A DNA stretch of 64,000 bases from Pontederia crassipes (lineage: Eukaryota > Streptophyta > Magnoliopsida > Commelinales > Pontederiaceae). Of this stretch, positions 36,949 to 47,914 are shown piece after piece. A model generated the notes under the pieces. It was not told the DNA's origin, searched no databases, and worked only from the letters and a program-made list of their open reading frames with translations. The stretch's first letter is position 1. The number at the start of each line of letters is the position of its first letter. The stretch lies in the NCBI GenBank assembly GCA_030549335.1, contig CM060198.1, positions 55,189,995 through 55,253,994 on the forward strand, read 5' to 3'. A program made the position numbers and the translations under genes.

Positions 36949-37150
36949 TGTAATAGAATGACCTTCGTGGTCATCATAGGAGCGAAAGATTCGCTCCTAT
37001 CACGACTGCTTCATGCGGCGGTGATTATGGCGCGGAAGGGGTAGAGTTTGTGAAGATATCGCGCTATAAATTTAGCTCCATGTTGAGCTAAATACTTCAC
37101 TCGATCGGAGCCCCAAAACACTACAGTTGGATTGAGGCGTCGTGTTTGTT
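36949..37150 (+). repeat. Copia-2 3' LTR (partial or very short)
   Basis: It starts TGTAATAGAATG after the polypurine tract. A GCTATAAATTTAGC box lies near 37063. It ends, or is truncated, where homology with the second block resumes (AATAGGGGCTATGG at 37151). Confidence 0.65.
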
Positions 37151-38195
37151 AGGAAATAGGGGCTATGGTGTGGGTGCTGTTGACATTTGGATTTTTCTCC
37201 CCAAACAACTTTAGATGCAGTGGTTGATGCATCTCAACCATTCATTTACTTGACTTACATGTGTAAACCAAAAAGTAATTTACACACCCATTATATATAT
37301 CATAGAGGCAAAAAATTGTTACCAGACGAGTGTGTCACCCAAGTCATCGAGAAAATAAATAATATTTTTTTATTACTTTAGTATAGAAATTAAGGATATA
37401 TAAAAGAGAATTATGTTTCTGAAAAGAAGCAAAAAGTATAGTTAGAGCACAAGACAAAAAAAAAGAGAGAAGAAAATAATAGCTAAAGGCTTACGCATGT
37501 TTTATATGTTATCTTATATGGTGACCCCAGAGTTTTATATTCACCGTGGCATGAGTTTATATGTCACATAACGAGTTAGATTAAAATTTTTAACTCATGT
37601 CATATGGATTGATTGAATAATATCATTTATTTTATATTCTTAATATTTTTTTCTATGTAGATTGTTCATAATTGGAATGATACTTTGAACTCTGAATTTT
37701 GATACCATATTAAAATTGATGTGCTAACTAATTTTTTAAAAAGTTTAAGACGCTACTGCTCGAGTGTAACATTTATTATTTTATATTCTTAAGACATGGC
37801 ATATGAGTTAGACTGATCGAGTAAAAAAAATCGATAGTAGAAGTAGATATTATTGTCTCTTGAGTAGTCTACCGTAGGAATTGAGCATGTGCGTTTCGAA
37901 ATCCAATTCAACCTAGTTCTTGGGTCGATAAAAAAAATGAAATTCCTCGACTACTTTTCTTTGGAGTGCGAATTTTAAAGTGCAGTTTCCTTTACCATTA
38001 GTTTTATCATCTCTCAATTTATTCAGATACAAAATAAAATGGCAGAATTTTCCTCAAAATATTTATAACTTGTAAGTAGTGTTGGCCACTTATTAATGAT
38101 ATGATGATGCAGAAAATTAATAACTTAGTCATTCTCTCTCTCTCTTCTTTATCTTTTCGTCTTTGTAATAGAAAACTACATTTTTGTTTAAATTG

Positions 38196-38282
<87 letters not shown>

Positions 38283-38548
38283 TCTTCAAACCTCAATATA
38301 TTGTCAAGAATTTCATTAAAAAAATACATAATCTCAGTTTGTGACATGAGCAATGGGCTCCCACAACTGCAAGACCAATATAGCATACTGGTAACTAAAA
38401 ACGACACGTGCAAAGAAAGAGCAAAACTAAGAAGATAAGGGACAACATGAAGTTTACGTAAAGACCGCCACAAACTGCTGTAGCACAAAACTACACGTAC
38501 AAAGAAAGAGCAAACTAAGAAGACGTGACGAGGAACAGGCTCCGGAGC
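37151..38548. repeat. Segmental-duplication spacer, copy 2 (left flank of gene copy 2)
   Basis: Near-identical to 47596-47914 joined to 56809-57850, and more distantly to 7858-8570. It carries CTTACGCATGTTTTATATG at about 37490-37508, the unoccupied Gypsy-2 target site. The right part, which becomes the 3' flank of gene copy 2, holds a direct repeat of about 30 bases (ACACGTGCAAAGAAAGAGC at about 38403 and ACACGTACAAAG... at about 38492). No gene is present. Confidence 0.85.
38200..38281 (+). repeat. (AAT)n microsatellite
   Basis: About 27 AAT units. The orthologous tract in spacer 3 (57512-57586) is slightly shorter. Open frames reading poly-N, poly-I or poly-L through it are artefacts. Confidence 0.98.
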
Positions 38549-39220
38549 TCACAGCCTTCGCTGCAGCTGATGGCGAAGAACCTTTCTTGGCACCGATACT
38601 GGAACAGGAGACGCCGCCGCCGCTGGAGGAGTAGGATACAAGTTGTCGTTTGGACGCGGCAGCTCCTTTCTGGTGGCGCGGTGCACGTCGGCGAGCCTCA
38701 CGACCCCCTTCTTCACCTCATTCAGTGAGAGCACCGACGCCAACCTTGGACCTCCGGGCGCGACGTCAGCGGCGCCGAAGCCGATGGCGGCCCTGGCGAT
38801 GACATCGAGCATTTTATTCAGGAGATTAGACGAATCGGCGGCCCTGCCTCCCGGAACGTTGTGGATGGCGACGTCAAAGATGATCCTTGACATCCACACC
38901 TTGAGCGCATGAAGGTCCATTCCGGGGTAGCCGATGAAGCGGAAAATTCCTTGGTACATGGCGCCCATCAACGCATCCAACACCTTCATCATGAACGTGT
39001 ACCCGTCGGAATCTTCCCGGCTGATGCGGTGCGACCCTGAAGCTGCTGCGTCGATGGCTCTCTGTTTCTCTGCAGCTGTCAAGGTCCCGGCGATGGTATG
39101 GAGCGCCTTGAGCAAGTCACGGGAAGACGAGATCGCGAACGGCGCGGAGCTGCCGGCGCATGGAACGACGAACGACGACGCAGCGAAGAGGACGAGTAGG
39201 AAGAACGCCGAAGACTTCAT
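38549..39220 (-). CDS. Small secreted helical protein, paralogue copy 2 (function unknown)
   Basis: This is the best preserved copy. The frame is open from 39277, but the TATA box at 39287-39294 implies transcription start near 39260 or lower, so the start is probably 39220 (MKSSAFFLLVLFAASS) or 39244. The mature protein after PCAG has about 200 residues. It has amphipathic, Ala/Leu-rich segments (DLLKALHTIAGTLTAAEKQR, FMMKVLDALMGAMYQGIFRF, SNLLNKMLDVIARAAIGFGA), GGPRLASVLSLNEVKKGVVR, and a Pro/Ala-rich tail ending LRHQLQRRL. There is no transmembrane segment beyond the signal peptide and no recognised domain. Relative to copy 1 it lacks two residues (HG in SDGHGYTF). Third positions are strongly G/C. 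Secretion is inferred from the signal peptide; the role is unknown. Confidence 0.75.
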   Translation of the reverse strand: MKSSAFFLLVLFAASSFVVPCAGSSAPFAISSSRDLLKALHTIAGTLTAAEKQRAIDAAASGSHRISREDSDGYTFMMKVLDALMGAMYQGIFRFIGYPGMDLHALKVWMSRIIFDVAIHNVPGGRAADSSNLLNKMLDVIARAAIGFGAADVAPGGPRLASVLSLNEVKKGVVRLADVHRATRKELPRPNDNLYPTPPAAAASPVPVSVPRKVLRHQLQRRL

Positions 39221-39286
39221 GCCGGCGAAGGGTCTCTGTAGCATCGCATGCAGGTGGGCACCTCGCATCGCATGCATGTTGCGCCG

Positions 39287-39294
39287 TATTTATA
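39287..39294 (-). promoter_or_regulatory. TATA box of gene copy 2
   Basis: TATAAATA on the minus strand in the context GTGTATAAATACGGCGC, conserved with copy 1. Here the upstream sequence is uninterrupted, so this copy shows the ancestral promoter. Confidence 0.75.
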
Positions 39295-39295
39295 C

Positions 39296-39597
39296 ACCTG
39301 ACCAACTAGGAATTTGGTTTTTTTCCGACGTCGACTTTGGTTAGTAGTAGGACTTTGGTTAGGAGTAGTACTTTGGTTTTCTTCTACTTAAATTATTTCT
39401 TTCTTACATAATTAATTATTTTCCAAACATAGAATTATTTTCTGATTTATAATTTTTTATTCCTTTTATAAGAAAATATTAATTTTCATTGGACACAAAT
39501 TGATTGTTTTTTGTTTTAAATTATTTTTTTAAATTTGAAAAGAAAACAATGTCTTCTACAAACGAAATAGTATAATATGTTGTTATATTTTTAAATA
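39296..39597 (+). repeat. Remnant of element X leader upstream of gene copy 2
   Basis: Matches 15397-15700: TGACCAACT, CGACGTCGACTTTGGTTAG, several AGTAGGACTTTGG units, then CTTACATAATTAATTATTTTCC. It stops abruptly at TTGTTATATTTTTAAA. The rest of that X copy is missing. The short AGTAGGACTTTGG tandem units are close enough to the gene to influence its promoter, but no known element was recognised. Confidence 0.75.
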
Positions 39598-39852
39598 TTA
39601 AATAAATATGAAATAATTACTTTCTCTTTTTCAGAGAACCAATAATAGACTAGGTGAATCCATTATTGCGAAGGAACTTCTTTCGGAGCGTCCCTCGCTA
39701 CATCTAATTCTGACCTCAAATCGAGCATATGATTTACTTTGAGACCTGACTTATAACTTTTTCATTTCTTAGCAGTTGAATTTAGAATCCATTTATCAAT
39801 TTCAGTATTAGGAGGAAGGACATATTTTTCCTATAGCAAATAAATGAATTAT
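39598..39852. other. Unassigned sequence left of solo LTR
   Basis: About 255 bases, apparently continuous with 42335 onward before the LTR was inserted. No gene was recognised. Confidence 0.4.
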
Positions 39853-42329
39853 TGTAACACCCCGACATTTTTTCAAATTTAAAATTAATTTTCATAATTA
39901 AAATAAATCCAAATTTTAGAATCCACTAAAGAAAAATAAAGTTTGAAAGTAAATTGAAATATATTTAGAGGATGAATAAAAGAAGAAGATATGATAAGAA
40001 AAGATAAGAAAAGTTTGAATAAGAATAAAAATATTATTGGATAAGAGGTAAGAAAAGAGGATTCCTAATTACAGTAGGTAGGAGTTGAAGTTATAATGAG
40101 ATTGGTAATTCAAAATTTAATTTGAATCTAACTAGAAGTTTAGGATATAAAAAGGAATCTAATGAGGTATGATAAGAGTTTTATGTCCAAAAATATTTAG
40201 AAGATAAAATAATAATATTTTATTATTTTATTCCGAAAATTAATAGATAAGAATATTAATTATTTATTTAATTTTGAAATTTGGGAATAATTATGTTTAG
40301 GAGAGATACAATAAAGAAAAGATAGTTAGAAAAGGATTAGGGATAGAGTTTGTTGAAGGATTGAATTAGGATTGCTAATGAGATCGAAATTAGGAGTTTT
40401 AAGTATAAATATATTCAGGAATAAAATAATAAAAAATTATTATTTTACTTCTAAAATCAAGAAATACTATTATTAATTAGTTATTTAAATCCAAAAAATC
40501 ATGGAAAATACAAGTTAAATTATAGATAGGAAGTATGGATAAGAGTTCTAATTAGATTAGCACTTGTGAGACTCTACCCTATAAATAGGATTCCAAAGCT
40601 CTCTTCCAAACCATCTTTCCCTACTTCTCCACTTGAGTTTTTCTCCACCCTTGGGCTACGTTTTCTTCTTTCTCGGTGTGCGTGAGCGAGAGTTCCAATC
40701 GGCCATTGAATCTCGGATATACCATCTGTCCCAACCCCATGGTTAGTCATTGTCGGGTCTCGCCGGAAAACACACCCAAAGTCTCGGTTCAGGTAGTCTA
40801 AAATAACGAAGGTACGTAATATTTCATATTCACTTTTGGATATGATTTCATAGTGAAATAGTTAAGATTGATATGTGTTCTCCTATGTTCCATAAATAGT
40901 TTCATATGATTTTTATGTCGAACAAAGTACTGTACTGAAAGTTGTGATCGGCCAAAGACTCAAGAAAATATCACTAAAGTTCCGACAGTCGAAACCCAAT
41001 CCATATAGAGATGAACCCGGTTCGGGTTCATCTATATAGTTGAGATCCGGTGCGGTGTGACTCTGAATCAGACCCGAATTTAGAGTGAATCCGACCCGAA
41101 TTTAGAGTGAACCCAACCTAAATTTAAGGCAGCCTGCCCGGGCTTTGACACGATCATTTTTGGGCATTTGGATTTTTTTCGGGCGACCTGGCCCACGTTG
41201 GGATTACACCTAGCCCGGGTAGATAAACATCACTCTGCGTGATGATGAAGACAGTGAACTCGGCCCGAGCTATCTCGGACCCAGCCCTGGTTCTGTTAGG
41301 AAAAAGTGACACAACATCGAGAGCTCGACCCGAGTCTCGGTGAACACAGACCGAGTTCAGTCACAACCCGCCACCCAGATTCATAGAATAGAAAAGAAGT
41401 TATTTTATTTTTAATTGTTATGATTTGCATTGACTATTTTACCCTTGTGTTAATAATGCTTAAAAGAGAAGTAAGGATGTCAGGTCAACGGATAAAAGAT
41501 GTAAAATGAAACTTCTTGGTACGGATTTCACCGAATCGAATCGTATAAAAAAGGTGAAGGTGGGTATTAATAACTCCACCACCCTAATCGTTATCATGGG
41601 TAAATAAAAGCCCCCACACCTTTTTTTTGGGCCCATCATTGCCCTACTTTTGATCCACTTTGACCATGCATGAAATGCCATGAATGCCCATAATAAAATA
41701 AGTCGAGCTGGTATTAGGACAACACATATAGATCTTCTAGGAATTGTTTATAATAAAAGATGTGGAGAAAGAACAGAAAGAATCAAACAGAAAAGCATCG
41801 AATGAAAACAAATCGAGCCGAAAGGAATAGAAAGAATCGAACCGAACCGAAAAGAGCAAAATGAATAGAAATAAATGAACCGAATTAATAGCATGCTTTT
41901 CTCATATTGAAAGCATGCCTATTTGCATTAAGTCTTATTATCCAATTATATTATCTTATGTATTAAGTATTTTATACTCATGAAAATTTTATTTCCATGT
42001 GTTTGAATCCCACATATAACTGAACTGTAAGGATGGAAGCGATGTTCGTGGTGTTGCAGTTGCACATGAGATAGATCTTTAACTTATGTTATTTTCTTTT
42101 AATTGCTACTATGATATAATAGAGTGGATAGGAAGGCCACTTGAGAACAATAGATATGTTTGCTTCCGCACTATTATATGATTGATTGATGAAAGTTAAT
42201 TGTTAGTTTATTTTGTTATTCTTTATGGACTCTGTGAAAGCCCAATGGATAGAGATGAATAGTAGATAACACTGACCCAAATAAGTCCAAATGCCACGTG
42301 ACAGGATGGTGAAATTTCGGGGCGTTACG
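39853..42329 (+). repeat. Complete solo LTR (2,477 bp, Gypsy-type)
   Basis: It starts TGTAACACCCCGACA and ends AATTTCGGGGCGTTACG, where the final CA has become CG. It is flanked by a perfect 5-base target duplication ATTAT (39848-39852 and 42330-42334). The TATAAATAGG box near 40579 gives plus orientation. There is no internal retroelement sequence, so it arose by LTR-LTR recombination. A shortened copy lies at 25460-27110. The hairpin AGATGAACCCG GTT CGGGTTCATCT occurs near 41011-41035. Open frames inside are not genes. Confidence 0.92.
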
Positions 42330-42334
42330 ATTAT

Positions 42335-42835
42335 CATATATATCAAACACATAAAAAATAATAATAGTTAAGCAAACACAAATAATATCTTTTACTCGTG
42401 CTAAATCAATCACCCTTTTTTCAAAGTATTAAGCATCCATATCCAACTTAGATAGTTTAAAGGGCACAAATTTGACCTTTGAGCAACTGTACCGGTCGCC
42501 CATCCAAAACTCTTCCAACTCTATTAACATGTTGGTGAAATTCATTACATTCGACGATGATATGATCACCATCACAAAAATTCGACAAAAAGGCCCTCTC
42601 ATCATTACCTAAATGTGCGTACGTTTACATATTAATCAAAGTGTCAATAAACAAACTAAAAGAAAACAAATATTACTTTGTATTATGATATCAATATCAT
42701 CTTCCTCTTCACCATTAACATTAGGAGAGCGTATTTATTATTCAGAATATTACAAAAAATATAATTTCCAATAAAAATATTAATATTTAAATGTAATAAA
42801 TAGGAAAAAGTTTAGAACTCAATTTAAATTTTCCT
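42335..42835 (-). other. Exon-like blocks of unknown gene on the minus strand
   Basis: On the minus strand, about 42720-42670 reads NVNGEEEDDIDII. After a possible intron, about 42610-42460 reads GNDERAFLSNFCDGDHIIVE and then CNEFHQHVNRVGRVLDGRPV. The composition is protein-like and free of stops for about 50 codons in the second block. I do not recognise it. Being between CACTA-like elements, it could be another transposon gene. Confidence 0.35.
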
Positions 42836-45800
42836 CCATCTCAACTTCTATTTAAATCATTTTTTCTTGCATAATTAATTATTTTCCAAACATAGAATTA
42901 TTTTCTAATTTATAATTTTTTATTCCTTTTAATATAAAATATTAATTTTCAATGGACTCAAATTGATTGTTTTTGTTTTAAATTATTTTTTTTAAATTTG
43001 AAAATAAAACAATGTCTTCTACAAACGAAACAGTATAATATGTTGTTATATTTTTACATTTCATTTTAGAAAGAAAAATTTATTTATTTTAATCATACTC
43101 AAATTGAATATTTATTTTTATTTATGAAATAATACATTATCTTTTAAGGAGGAAATATTAATTTATTTTTAGTATACTTGTCCATTATCCTTTAAAAAGA
43201 AAAACAATCCGAAATTTAGTATCAATTTCTTAAAATTGAATTATTTTTTTAATGCCAAAATAACTTAATGTCTATTAAAAAAGAGTAAACAACGCTTGCT
43301 TAGCAGCTTGCGTGAGGGCATCAGACATGATCCAACGGTCGTTCTTCTTTTTTTTTTTCTGAACCCTTTATTGTCATCAGAACGTGATCTCTCACTCCTC
43401 TTCCTCTTCTCCACATTTTTGCCGATTTCGCCCACCCTCCACCATGAACACAAGACGTTCGACAACGGCAGTGGCGCGACAACATCGCAACAAAAGCAAC
43501 GGCATGAGCGGTGCTAGTGGCAACGACGTCCGGTAGCGACCCCGACAGCGAGCAGATTGATGGATCTGACGACCGAGAGGATGAGAAAGAGGAAGAAAAG
43601 AAAGATGATGAGAAGGCTATGACAGCACCATATCAAAAAGCACATCGAAGGAGGAGGGAGATCCGAGGACGGAGGACAGAGAGGAGAAAAGGACACCGAT
43701 GACACCAGATCGGAGTAGGAGGGGGGAGCAGGATGGAGGAGGAGGAGGAGGAGGTGGTGGAGAAGGAGTGCCGGCTGAGATGTAGTCCGTATTTGCAGTT
43801 CCAGTGACAAAGAGGACGTGAAAGAGGGACCGTCGGATTGTATCTGTAGTCCCGGCTCGCATGCCTGCTTCGTAGGCGCTTTTTACTCTTTAAAAAGATA
43901 ATATTATTAATTTCATTATACTACTATGATATCTTTGAGAAAGGAAATATTATTTATTTTAATCAAATTGAATCATTTATTTTTAAATGAATGAAATAAT
44001 ATTTTTTAAAAGAAAATATTATTATTTTTAGTGTACTTGTCAATTATCCTTTAGAAATAAAGATTTAATCTTAATTGGACACAAATGAATTTTTTATTTT
44101 AAATTATTTTTTAATTAAAAACAAATTATCTTTTAAAAAGGAAATATTACTTACTCGTACCTTATCTTTCCTTCTAATTAAATTATGCTATTAAATATTC
44201 TTTTATTTGTGTTACCTTATCAAATAACCCTTATAAGATCATTTTTATTTTCTGAAACTCAATTGAATTCATTGCTTTAATTTCTCTTTCTAATTCAAAA
44301 ATTAATACATTTATCTTTTAAAAATGAAATATTATTTTTTAATATATTTGTACATTGTCTTTTAGAAAGTAAATTTAATTTATCTAATAATTTTTTTCAG
44401 AAAAGTATATATTACTTATCTTAACATATTTTGTGTGTTGCTATTTTGATCATACTCAAATTTATAAAAATAAAATATTAATCTTAATTTGATTCAAGTT
44501 GAATTATTTATTTTAAATTAGTTTTTTTCCAGAAATAAGAAATTATCTTTTAAAAAATTATTATTATTTAATTTCATATTATCTTTAAGAAAGAAAATAT
44601 TATTATTTTCATATTACTCAAATTGATAAAAAAAGAAATATTAATCGTAATTCCACTCAAATTGAATTATTTTTTAAAATTTGAAAATAACTAATTATTT
44701 GTAAAAGAAATTATTATTTACTTGCATAGTATCTTTTAGAAATAAAATATTATTTACTTTATAATACTTGAATTGATAAAAAGGAAATATTAATCTTAAT
44801 TTGACTCAAATTTAATTATTTATTAATTCTGAAAATAACATATTATCTTTTATAAGGAATTATTATTTACTTCCACGTTATCGTTTAAAGAGAAAATATT
44901 ATTTATTTTAATCATACTAAGAAACTTTGCTTTTAAATAAAATATGCTCATAAATTTAGTCTTCTTTTTTTATATTATATAATAAACTATTATGAAATAT
45001 TTTTTAATTTTTTGAAAAATTTAAATTAGATATGTATATATATTAATTTATATAAAAACTTTACACTTGTCATCATGTTATAGATGCCACTTGTTGTGTC
45101 GTCATACTTTCGAGGAAATATTATTTGTTTAGTACCAAAAATAATACATTACATTTTAAAAATTACATATTATTTATTTTATTTTTAAAATTATGTAATA
45201 CATTACATGTTATCTTATACTTATTTTAAAAAGTTTGAAACTTTATTGTAGGAGGAAAAACAAGATGATATTATAGACTTTCGTGCAGTATACGAGGCCA
45301 TATGTAAAAGCAATAACTTGGTTCTTCATGTTAGCATAAAATAAATTTTCAAATATGCAATGTTTAATTTTTTTTAGGATGCGTATAATCAGAAGATGGC
45401 TGAGAAATACGAAGATGATCCTAGTACTCAGTCACTAAGTAACGTATCTCCCAAACGATTCATATTTTTAACGTTATAACACTTTGTGTATTTATATGTT
45501 TCTTGAAGTTATACAATTTATATGATTTATAATGTTATATATAATTTGTCTATTTTGTAGAGGACACTGCTATTTGGGAGAAGATGGTCGGTATTACACG
45601 AGGAGAATACTTGCGTGGCCTAGGCACGGCCGCTCAAGTTCTTTGGAGGAGCAGAGAATATGCAGGCGACTTCGATTTCATCCACCGCACCTGAGATCAC
45701 GTTGGACAGCATCAAGGGACCCATGTCAAAACAAGTAGCTCAACATTTAGTTCCCATTTTGCAGGCGATCCAGACCGCGCTTCAGCCACATACTCAGTCA

Positions 45801-46704
45801 CCACGAGGCCAATGATCGAGTACGTCGGCGTTGAATGTCAGGAATAACAACGACGATGTTAACGATCTAGGATAAAAACTTTTCAATCATATATCTTTTA
45901 TAAGATTTTATTTACGATATATGATATCATTTTGTTATCTTAATAGTACTTTTGTGATGGTTATTAGTGCTTTTGTGATGGTTATTAGTGTTTTGCTTTA
46001 TTATTATTGTTATTAGTGTTTTGCATTATATATGCATTCTATAATTTGTAGGGTGTGGGAAGGGAACAAAATGGTTAGAATTGGGCAAATTTTTTTATAT
46101 TTAACGCCACCTTAGCATTGCAATAGCGAAGCAATGTGATCAGATGCTATTTTAAATTTATCGTAAGTGCAGAAACTTTAGTATCTAGTTAGTGTCTCGA
46201 GAATTGGTGCCACATTAGCGTCGAAGTAGAGACGACGCACACGATCATGTTAGCGTCTAATTAGCATCACACTAAGTAGAAGGTTAGCGTTTCATCAGCG
46301 TCGCAACATTCAGCGCCACCATAGTGTCGTCTTAGCGACGCCCTTAAATTCCTCGCAAGTACACATTTTGCGTCATGTTAATGTCGTAGTGGCGCTAGTA
46401 GCGTCATATTTGTCGTCGGCACCCATGCTAATGGCTACCGTACGCCAGCGTCTCCATCCTACGACGCCATTTAGATTCTAAAGTGTGGTTATTCCTTTTA
46501 GTCACGCGTTAGTGTCACCTTAGCCTCTGGTAACAAATTTTCACCTATATATATATATATGCGTGCTCTCGAGGTTATATTTCCTCCTACCTATAAGTAT
46601 AGCTATCTCATATTTTCTCTGGTAAATTTGTAAACTCGTATGATTTTTTAGCAACACTCATAGGTAGGAGGAATGACATCTCGGAGTGCATATATATATC
46701 ATAT
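42836..46704 (+). mobile_element. CACTA-like element X, copy C
   Basis: Same layout as copy B and highly similar throughout: leader 42840-43270, GC-richer island 43280-43870, AT-rich degenerate repeats 43880-45230, transposase exons 45252-45813, subterminal repeats 46080-46520, and the shared block ending in TATATATATC before a TACTACAAG terminus. No large insertion interrupts it. Confidence 0.72.
45252..45813 (+). pseudogene. CACTA transposase relic (Transposase_24), X copy C
   Basis: Exon 1 is 45252-45335 (EEKQDDIIDFRAVYEAICKS). Here the motif residue H of ATHKS is lost. Exon 2 starts at 45378 (DAYNQKMAEKYEDDPSTQSL). Exon 3 starts near 45561 and includes TAIWEKMVGITRGEYLRGLG and TAAQVLWRSREY. 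The C-terminal block SSTAPEITLDSIKGPMSKQV and AQHLVPILQAIQTALQPH, ending in TGA near 45813, lies in a shifted frame. The splice sites match copy B. Confidence 0.65.
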
Positions 46705-47595
46705 ACTACAAGAAAAGTGGAATTTTTCGACGGACAAAAATTCTTCGCAATTTTCGAAGGATTTTGCGACGGATAGGAATCCGTCGAAATTTTTCGCAAT
46801 CGGGACCGAAGAAAATTAAAAAAATAAATTATGAAATCTATTATATTATTATTCTATTTTCCAACCGTTAGGAACTTCAAAATTTTCAACGGATACATAT
46901 CCGTCACAACTTTCGACGTTCGGTCCCGTTGATAAGTGAAAAAATGTAATATTATATAATATATAACATCATATAATATATAATATGAATAGTATTTTAT
47001 TATTATAATTATCGACAGTTGGACGGTCTGGACCATTGGTAACTGTAAAAATAATTAAATAATATATAATATATAATGTAAGATGTATATTATTATTATA
47101 ATTACCGACATTTCAGACCGTCGGAAGTTTTGATGATCTGGACCATCGGTAACTGTAAAAAGAATTAAATATTATATCATATATAATATAAGATGTATTT
47201 TATTATTATAATTATCGACACTTCAAATTGTTGGTAATTGAAAAAAATAATTAAATAATATATATTATTATTATTATTAAAATTTCTGATGGTCGAGACC
47301 GTCAGAACTTTCGATGACTCAAAATCCATCGAAAATTCCAACAGTCAAGACCATCGATAATTAAAAAATAATACCGCCAAACTCTCCCACTTTTTTTTCT
47401 TTTCTCGCTTCCCCTCTCTACCTCGTTTTGGCCTATACATCACCTTCTCCCTCTCTCCTCTCTCTACCCCTCTCCACCTATTTCCCTCTCTCCTCTCTCT
47501 TTCCCTCACCGGCCATCTACCTCCTTCGAGGGATCGGTGCGACGACCTCCGTCCTGGACGACGACCCCTCTCTTTCAGCCTTGATGCCTGGCAAA
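46705..47595 (+). mobile_element. CACTA-type transposon terminus, copy 2 (truncated)
   Basis: Paralogue of 30892-31793. The terminal C has changed to T (TACTACAAGAAAAG). It has the same subterminal TTCGACGG/ATCCGTCG repeats and the same leader, ending GATGCCTGGCA and joined directly to AATAGGGGC. Confidence 0.72.
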
Positions 47596-47914
47596 TAGGG
47601 GCTATGGTGTGGGTGCTGTTGACGTTTGGATTTTTCTCCCCCAAACAACTTTCCCAAACAACTTTAGATGCAGTGGTTGATGCATCTCAACCATTCATTT
47701 ACTTGACTTACATGTGTAAACCAAAAAAGTGATTTACCAAACGAGTGTATCACTCAAGACATCGAGAAAATAAATAATATTTTTTTATTACTTTAGTATA
47801 GAAATTAAGGATATATAAAAGAGAATTATGTTTCTGAAAAGAAGCAAAAAGTATAGTTAGAGCACAAGACAAGAAAAAAAGAGAAGAAAATAATAGCTAA
47901 AGGCTTACGCATGT
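47596..47914. repeat. Segmental-duplication spacer, copy 3, left part
   Basis: Matches 37151-37498 with a small deletion (the segment at 37280-37320 is missing). It is interrupted by Gypsy-2 after GCATGT. No gene is present. Confidence 0.85.

Larger units (their letters stand above)
33222..37150 (+). mobile_element. Copia-2 LTR retrotransposon relic
   Basis: The element carries, in order, gag, protease, a shortened integrase, RT, RNase H, a polypurine tract (AAGTGGGAGA, 36940-36948) and the start of a 3' LTR. No matching 5' LTR or PBS was found upstream, so the left end is missing. It lies in a 5.4-kb stretch (31794-37150) that is absent from the paralogous block, where GCCTGGCA joins AATAGGGGC directly (47587-47604). 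Confidence 0.85.

Noticed and set aside
38101-38488. Open frames with poly-Ile, poly-Asn and poly-Leu
   Set aside because: Translation of the (AAT)n tract in three frames; no start context or protein-like composition.
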